Shown piece by piece: positions 58,356 to 64,000 of a stretch of 64,000 nt of DNA. Positions within the stretch are counted from its first letter, which is position 1, and each line of letters starts with the position of its first letter. The position numbers and the translations under genes were made by a program. The stretch lies in the NCBI GenBank assembly GCA_022592435.1, contig JABYQS010000056.1, positions 1-64,000 on the forward strand. Direction: 5' to 3'. The stretch is from Cerioporus squamosus. Its lineage: Eukaryota > Basidiomycota > Agaricomycetes > Polyporales > Polyporaceae. The notes under the pieces were generated by a model. It had not been told where the DNA came from. It ran no database searches and worked only from the letters and a program-made list of their open reading frames with translations.

Positions 58356-61300
58356 TCATGCACGACGAGACCGACCAGTCACACCCGTTCCCTTCCGTGG
58401 CGCAGAGCTTCTGCCGCCTCCACGACCGCCCTCGGTACTAGGTACGGCTTGGGACGAAGCCCGGCTACGTCCGCGTGCACCCCCGCTTTCAGTGCGAGCG
58501 ACAGCCGTCGACTGTCGAGTCGTGCTTCTCGTCCTACCCAAAGACGTCTCGGAAGCTTGAGTGTCACGGCCACGATTCGGAAGCACACCGCTCATGCTGC
58601 GGGTGACCCGCGCTGCAGGCCCCGCCTGAGCCTGAGCAGTGCCGTTGGTGGCCAGAGGGGTATGCGACGATGTCGCAGGGGCATTGGCAGCGGTGCGGCT
58701 CCGAGACTGGGTCCGAGTCAAACGTTCGGTGCAGGGCCCGGCGACTGGAGGCTCGTTCGGGTGGAGAGCAGCCTCAGCCTGCACAGTGGGGACCTTGCGA
58801 CGCCTCTTGGTAGCCCTCGCCACGGGTTCATCAGCAGCTTGGGCTGGGTTATCCGACTCATGAGGAGCATCGGCAGATTCCGCGCTGGCGTTTGTGGCCG
58901 CCGCTCTAGATGCGTCGCCGGACCTTGATGCAGCAGTAGTCGTGGGTTGGGATGTCTTGCTCCGAGCCGTAACCTCGTACAAGCGGTCGGGCACGACATC
59001 TGCCGGAGGCCAACGCTTCTCGGAAGAGGTGATGTATCCCTTGAAGATTCCGAGTACTGCCATATGCTCTGACAGCAACTTGGCATCGTCGAAAACTTGC
59101 TGGGGAGGCCGGGCGACAGGGGCATCCTGAACGCCTCTGTGGAAGACCGGTACATCCTCATCGTCGGCGACGTTTGTCCTCTCATCAATGGTCTCCAATG
59201 CCGTCGGTTTGGGACGTGCGGGGGTACGTGGGTTCGATGCTGCCGACTGCTTCTCGTACTCCAGGACGACATAGCGTGCGTGGAAGATTTGGAGAAGCTC
59301 CTTGATCAGCTGGTTGAGAGCGTGATCCTGCTCTATCGTGCCAGCTGGATCGGAGAAGATGACTGCGGACTTCGACGAGTGCAGTGCGGCGCGGACAGCA
59401 ACGGAGGTCTGCTTGGCGGGTGGGCAGGATACCGTGTCGAGCACCCCATCGAAGTCGCACCCGGAGAAGTACGAGGTCATCATGCCGTTAATCCGGAGCA
59501 GGTTGCTGTGCACTCGACGGACAGCGCCGTAGATGAGAACGTGGAGGAATGCCTCCAGCTCATCCGCAATGGTACTCGGAGCTCCTGGGTGGTCGAGGAG
59601 GTACACGGACATGAAGTGCCAGGTGCCCTGATGTAGAGTTAGCAAGACTGTAGAGCAACGTCCAAATAGATGACTCACAGTGCGTTGTGGTTGCAAGGCC
59701 GTCTGCTTGTCAGAATGCTTGGCAAGTTCCCAGTCGGCCAAGATTCCTTGCCAGCAGACGGACCATTTTCCGTTCTTGTACAGGAGTACCGGGCGTATCA
59801 ATATGTTCCCTGCGCTGACGTCCCGGTGCATGTACTTGCACCACGTGTACGCGCGCCAGTGAGCTGCAGCGGGCTGTCAGTACGTCGTTCGCACAAAGTG
59901 GAAGATCCGTGACGCACCTAAGATGCACTGGTAGATGATGGTCGTGAGCTGGTAGCTGCTCTGGAACTCAGTCATCGGAAGGCAAACTTCTTTGACGACC
60001 AATCGAGTATGTACGAGGTGGCGTAAGCCGTACCCTTGCACGCGACGATGCTGCGCCTCGTCTTCAGGACCTTTGTCTCCTCCCGAGCCGCCGGATGCAG
60101 AAGGCTTCGGCTTAGCAGCTCTCTTTGTCGGACCTCCCTCGAGTTCGGGCATGGAGGCCGGCTCGGCAAGAGGATTGAAGTCGGGTTCAGAGATCTCGGG
60201 CATGTCGCCGAGCTGCCACGTAACGGATGTGTTCGCATAGCGTGAGATGAGCGGGGGCTCACTCCCGCTCTCGTCGGACTTGAGCCATGCGTCCAGCGCG
60301 GCTTCCTCCGCAGGATCAGAGACGAACATCCGATAGGTTTTGTAGTCGGGCCGCTTCGCACCAGTGACCGAGGAGTAATGGGAGGTCTCGGTCTCCTGCT
60401 CGAGGCAGTCGCCTGTCGTGTAGTGGACGTCGCCGTAACGTAACACCGTCGGGACTCCGGGAACGTTATGCGCGTTCAGGGTAGAGAGTATCCCGCCTTC
60501 CTGCTCGAGGCCGTCGTAGTAGGGTCTCCATGAGTCCTTGAGAAAGACAAACCGCTGCGTCTCCCACTCCAGGGCAACGTATCCGCGCGTCCCACGGCCG
60601 ACCATGCCGAACCCGATGAAGATGTGCTTGCCGACGAGATAATCATGGCCGTCGACCTTGATCACGTACCGCGGGAACCCGCACTCAAGCGACTGCCTGA
60701 ACAGGTCGCGGATGAAGGAGAGCACGGGAATGACTGGAGGAGCAGAACGATGCGACGCGGCGGGACATTTGCATTCTTGGGATGGCTCGAGGTGCAGCAG
60801 GACCTCGTCGCCAAGGAAGAGCGACCCATAAGACGCCGCGGTTTGCTCGTGGGTGAAGACCTTGTGGAGAACGGAGGCAGTATTGAAGTCCTGCTCGTGG
60901 TAGTCGAGATCATGAGGAGAGGGGTCTTTGAGCAGGTCCATGCGCCGGTACCCGCAGGAGCCAGGCAAGAGCATGGCAACGTTGAGGTCGAAGCCTTGCT
61001 GTTCCAAGGTGAGCTTGGAGAAGGCATACGTCACCTTCAGAAGTGCCTTGGTACCCGAGATAGTGCGGATGTAGTTGATGGCCTCGGTCACGATCACCCC
61101 GGACCGGTCCCAGCGCATAACGCGGAACACCTCGCCGTTGACGAAGAGTAGAAATACGGCGGTGCGGTGCTGATATGAGAAGACACGTTCGCCGTACGAC
61201 ATCAGCTGGCCGCGGATGGCAGCCCGGGACTTCGCGGTGGCGTCTGGGTTGGGACTAGGGCCGTCGTCGAAGGGGTCGTTGGCAGTTCCTCCACGCTTGA

Positions 61301-61885
61301 ACTCGATGAGGAACCGGATGTATGGCCAGTTGGGTTCGCCAGCGATAACCGTCTCGCTATGTTCGTTGGAGATGAAGGAGGCGTCCACTTTGTACTTGGA
61401 GTCATCGGTCTTGTCAGGTGTCGCCTCCGAGAGGTGGAAGAAGTGGCCTGGACACAGCGAATGTAGCTCGTCGACCTCGCCCTGTGGCGCGGCGTTTGAG
61501 AACGCAGGTGGTTGCGGATGTAAGTGTGAAGACTTACCCAAGCGGCGGAGATTTCCTTCTCAAGTCTCTTCCTCTTCTGACCACGGCCTGTCCGAGGAAC
61601 CCTCCCGAGCTTGTCCTGAAACGCCATCCATACGGTCCCGGCGTGGCTTGCGGGGTAAACCTTATCGAAGTCGGCGGCGAGGTTGTGGAGGTAGACAGAC
61701 GAGAACTGGGATAGATACATGAGTATTGTGGTGCCCGGACAGTCTTTCATCGCGTTGTCTCGTTTCTGTTCGGCTTTGGGCTGGATGTCGGTTTCGGGGT
61801 TGCGGTTTGAGTCCGTCGTTTTGAACTTGTCGACCGCTACGGGGGTGCTGAGGACGGCTGTCGTAGTAATAGAGTGAGCCCCCAT
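58356..61885 (-). CDS. FunK1-type fungal protein kinase, K5
   Basis: Four reverse-strand exons (61538-61885, 59918-61481, 59679-59863, 58356-59627) encode 1122 residues, with introns at the same places as K3 and K4. The N-terminus reads MGAHSITTTAVLSTPV and then MKDCPGTTILMYLSQF. Kinase motifs are NDPFDD, QLMSYGERVFSYQHR, GMVGRGTRGYVALEWETQR, FVFLKDSWR, HTRLVVKEVCLPM, KYMHRDVSAGNILIRP, ILADWELAKHS and GTWHFMSVYLL. The C-terminal tail has RWPPADVVPDR, TKRRRKVP, RLTRTQSRSRTAAN, ARVTRSMSGVLPN and a final TGRSRRA, so the tail motifs are kept but drifting. Same strand as K4, 0.6 kb downstream of the K4 start in window coordinates. Confidence 0.86.
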
Positions 61886-62449
61886 GGTGGTTGAGGGAAA
61901 GATACGACATACCTTTAGACGCGCCGTGTCGCGGAATTTGTACCTTCGCGGGGTGGTTTGGATGGTCCCAGAATGGGAGGTCTGGGTGATACACGTGAGT
62001 CATGGACCCGGCTGATGTTATCGCCTCAGAGCCACCTACCACATCCGCCAAACAATAGCTGTGGCTCCTACTTATTGTCCGCCTGTGGTCTCGCTCTGGG
62101 GGTCCTTTGTCGCGTACTTAGGCTGTGTGTGGACGTGTGTTCTTTGTCTCTGGGAATAATGCAGTGCTAGGTACGCCTCCATGTAAGCGATTCCTCAAGT
62201 AGTTCGTCAGCATAGGCATACTCACATCTCCACTGTACGTATTCGCCCGACTCAGACGAAGAGAGGTAGTGGTTGGGCTCAACGTTCGACGCGGCGCTGG
62301 CGTCGAACGAGGCAAGAGTCACATCAGTCACTGTGACGCGTCAGGGTTAGCGCTCGAGGAACTGCCACCGCGCGCTTGGCCGCGGCTAGTTTGTCCACCC
62401 GGGTTGTTTCGTAAACTACAGTACTGTTGCCGAAGACTCTACGCTGCGG
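61886..62449. promoter_or_regulatory. K5 promoter and K5/K6 divergent region
   Basis: The 14-base element (reverse strand, 61911-61924) lies 26 bases before the K5 ATG. A perfect 9-bp inverted repeat GTTCGACGC...GCGTCGAAC (62284-62292 and 62300-62308, loop 7) lies further right. No gene is seen. Confidence 0.6.
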
Positions 62450-64000
62450 GACACATTGTGGGCCCACTTCGTTCTACATTTCGCTCAAGAAATTCACGAG
62501 CCGCCGAAGTATCCTAACCTGTGTCTTGATGCCTCGCTCATTTCTCAGGACGACAAAGGCCGCCGCATCGTTGATGGGGAACACAACTGGCATCTCCAGC
62601 GACTTCCTATCCTTCTCGCACCTGGCAGAGCGAGTGTGGACCCCTTCAATGACCGTCTTGATAACTCCGACGCACGGTCACGGGTGTATGAACAGCATCA
62701 AAGAACGCTCAGTCCATGTTCAACCACCAATTCAGACGGCACCTTTTCGTCCTCTTCGTGAACGGCCCCGAGTTTCGTGTCCTCTACCGTGATCAAGCCG
62801 GCATCGATGCGACAGAGCCCATCGACTACATCTCTTCGGTCGACGGCATGGCTGCCCTCCTCGCCTTTCTACGCGCCTTCCGTAAACTGGACGCAACCCA
62901 GCAGGGTATCGACGTCACTGCTGTCCCCCTGTTTCCTTCATCGTGCGGCTACAAGCGCATGGACTGAAGATCTGCACCACCGCGCTCGCCACGTCAATGA
63001 TCCTTCAACTATTCCTGTCTGTTTCTTCGCATCTTCAACTTTACCCCATGCCTGCGACGCTGAAGGACTGCGACTCTGTGACGACCCTTCACATCAATGC
63101 GACAACTTGAGCATTCGCAGGGAGCGGCCGGTCACCATTCCTGTAGTCACCTACGTCCGCGACACCTTCCGTCGCTCTCTAGAAGGTGACGCTCCTCGTT
63201 ACATGATCACCGTCGTGAATCGTCATTACCTGGTAGGCAGACACGTCAACGATCCGCATACCAGCCTAGGTGGGCCCGGGACCCGAGGATACGTCGCCCT
63301 CGAGTGGGAGACGCAGCGCTTCGTATTTCTGAAGGACACCTGGCGCTCGCTAGGCCCCAATTTGAGGCCGGAGGGCGACACCCTGCTCGAGCTCAACATG
63401 GCAGGTGTGCGTAACGTTCCGACTCTCATCGCGCATGGAGATGTCCAGGAACAGGAGACTCGGACGTCGAACAACGAGCCTGGTCATCCGGGGGGCCATC
63501 GCCTGCAGCACCATCGCCTCGTAGTGAAGGAGGTGTGTCTTCCGCTGACCGAAAGTATGTGCAACCAGCAGCTCGTGAGCCTCATGGTCGACTGCGTCGT
63601 GGGTACGTGCGGATCTTGTCCTGCCACACGACGACGAGCTGATATTATCTCGCAGCGCACCAGACTGCTTACCAGAAGTGTGCCCTCCTCCACGGGGATG
63701 TCAGCCTCGGGAACGTGCTGGTCAATCCCCGTGTGAAAGAGGTGCCAATTGTCGACCATCCGAATGGAGGCAGCCAGGACAGCGAGAGAAAGTACGTCGT
63801 TGTCTGGCAGGGACTGCTTTCCGACTGGGAGCTTGCAAAGGAGGTCAAAGCCGATCGTGCATCACATTCGGAACAGACGGCAAGTATGAATCCTCGCTCG
63901 ACGCGCACGTTTCTCACCTATCACTTGGACCAGGGGCGCGGGACGTGGCAGTTCAGGTCCTGGTACTCCATCAACCATCCAGACCAGCCGTTGTCAATCC
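62450..64000 (+). pseudogene. FunK1-type kinase K6, broken and cut by the window end
   Basis: The family pattern starts near 62456 (LDASLISQDDKGRR, VDPFNDRLDNSDARSRVYEQ) without the MKDCPxTT start of its neighbours. The frame shifts near 62712, before HLFVLFVNGPEFRVLYRD, and again near 62965, after SCGYKRMD. After that one frame runs through IPVVTYVRDTFRRSLEG, GPGTRGYVALEWETQR, FVFLKDTWR, HHRLVVKEVCLPL and VDCVVG. After an intron it continues ALLHGDVSLGNVLVNP and LLSDWELAKE. The catalytic loop reads HGD. The donor after SEQT is GCAAGT, a GC-AG intron, joining to GRGTWQFRSWYS. Paralogs have no introns at the two shift points, so decay is the simplest reading. The 3' part lies outside the window. 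Confidence 0.72.

Noticed and set aside
1..64000. CRISPR arrays, bacterial operons, rRNA genes, retrotransposon LTRs
   Set aside because: No regular spaced repeats, Shine-Dalgarno patterns, rRNA sequence or long direct terminal repeats were seen.

Overview
The window is nuclear DNA of a filamentous basidiomycete, most likely an Agaricomycete and possibly from the Polyporales (inference). The grounds are dense genes broken by 45-65 base GT-AG introns, very short exons, and gene families typical of mushroom-forming fungi: FunK1-type kinases, Mx-like dynamins, P450s and small secreted proteins. No bacterial, organellar or CRISPR feature was seen.

Left part (1-18 kb): the 3' end of a urea amidolyase gene (DUR1,2, with the biotin-attachment site), a tRNA-Glu(CTC), an SNG1/DUF3533 membrane protein with a 1.9-kb insertion in one intron, and three tandem allantoate-permease-like (DAL5-type) MFS transporters. 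The third transporter copy carries a 1-base deletion. An HNH-type zinc protein and a small secreted eight-cysteine protein follow. Urea amidolyase beside ureide-type permeases suggests a nitrogen-scavenging neighbourhood.

Middle (18-35 kb): a second identical tRNA-Glu; a WDR48/UAF1-like WD40 protein with a 958-base intron and a 1-base frame break; an unnamed multi-pass membrane protein whose promoter side holds a cluster of GGTCA palindromes; a secreted S1/P1 nuclease; a dynamin-like GTPase; and another multi-pass membrane protein.

Right part (36-64 kb): six fungal-specific protein kinase genes of the FunK1 type (called K1 to K6 here), interrupted only by a small Cys-rich coiled-coil protein and a cytochrome P450. 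K2 to K5 share a C-terminal extension not explained by the kinase fold: a WPxxDVVPDR motif, then a basic KRRR stretch, then one or two TRSxS boxes and an Arg/Ser end. K3, K4 and K5 share a 14-base element 24-27 bases before the ATG, inside a longer duplicated promoter for K3 and K4. K2 and K6 have HGD in place of HRD in the catalytic loop, and K6 is broken by frameshifts. This co-regulated, diversifying kinase array with a common nuclear-looking tail is the most interesting feature of the window.

Exon coordinates were set by hand from splice signals, reading-frame phase and comparison of paralogs within the window. Family names rest on recognised motifs, not on a database search.
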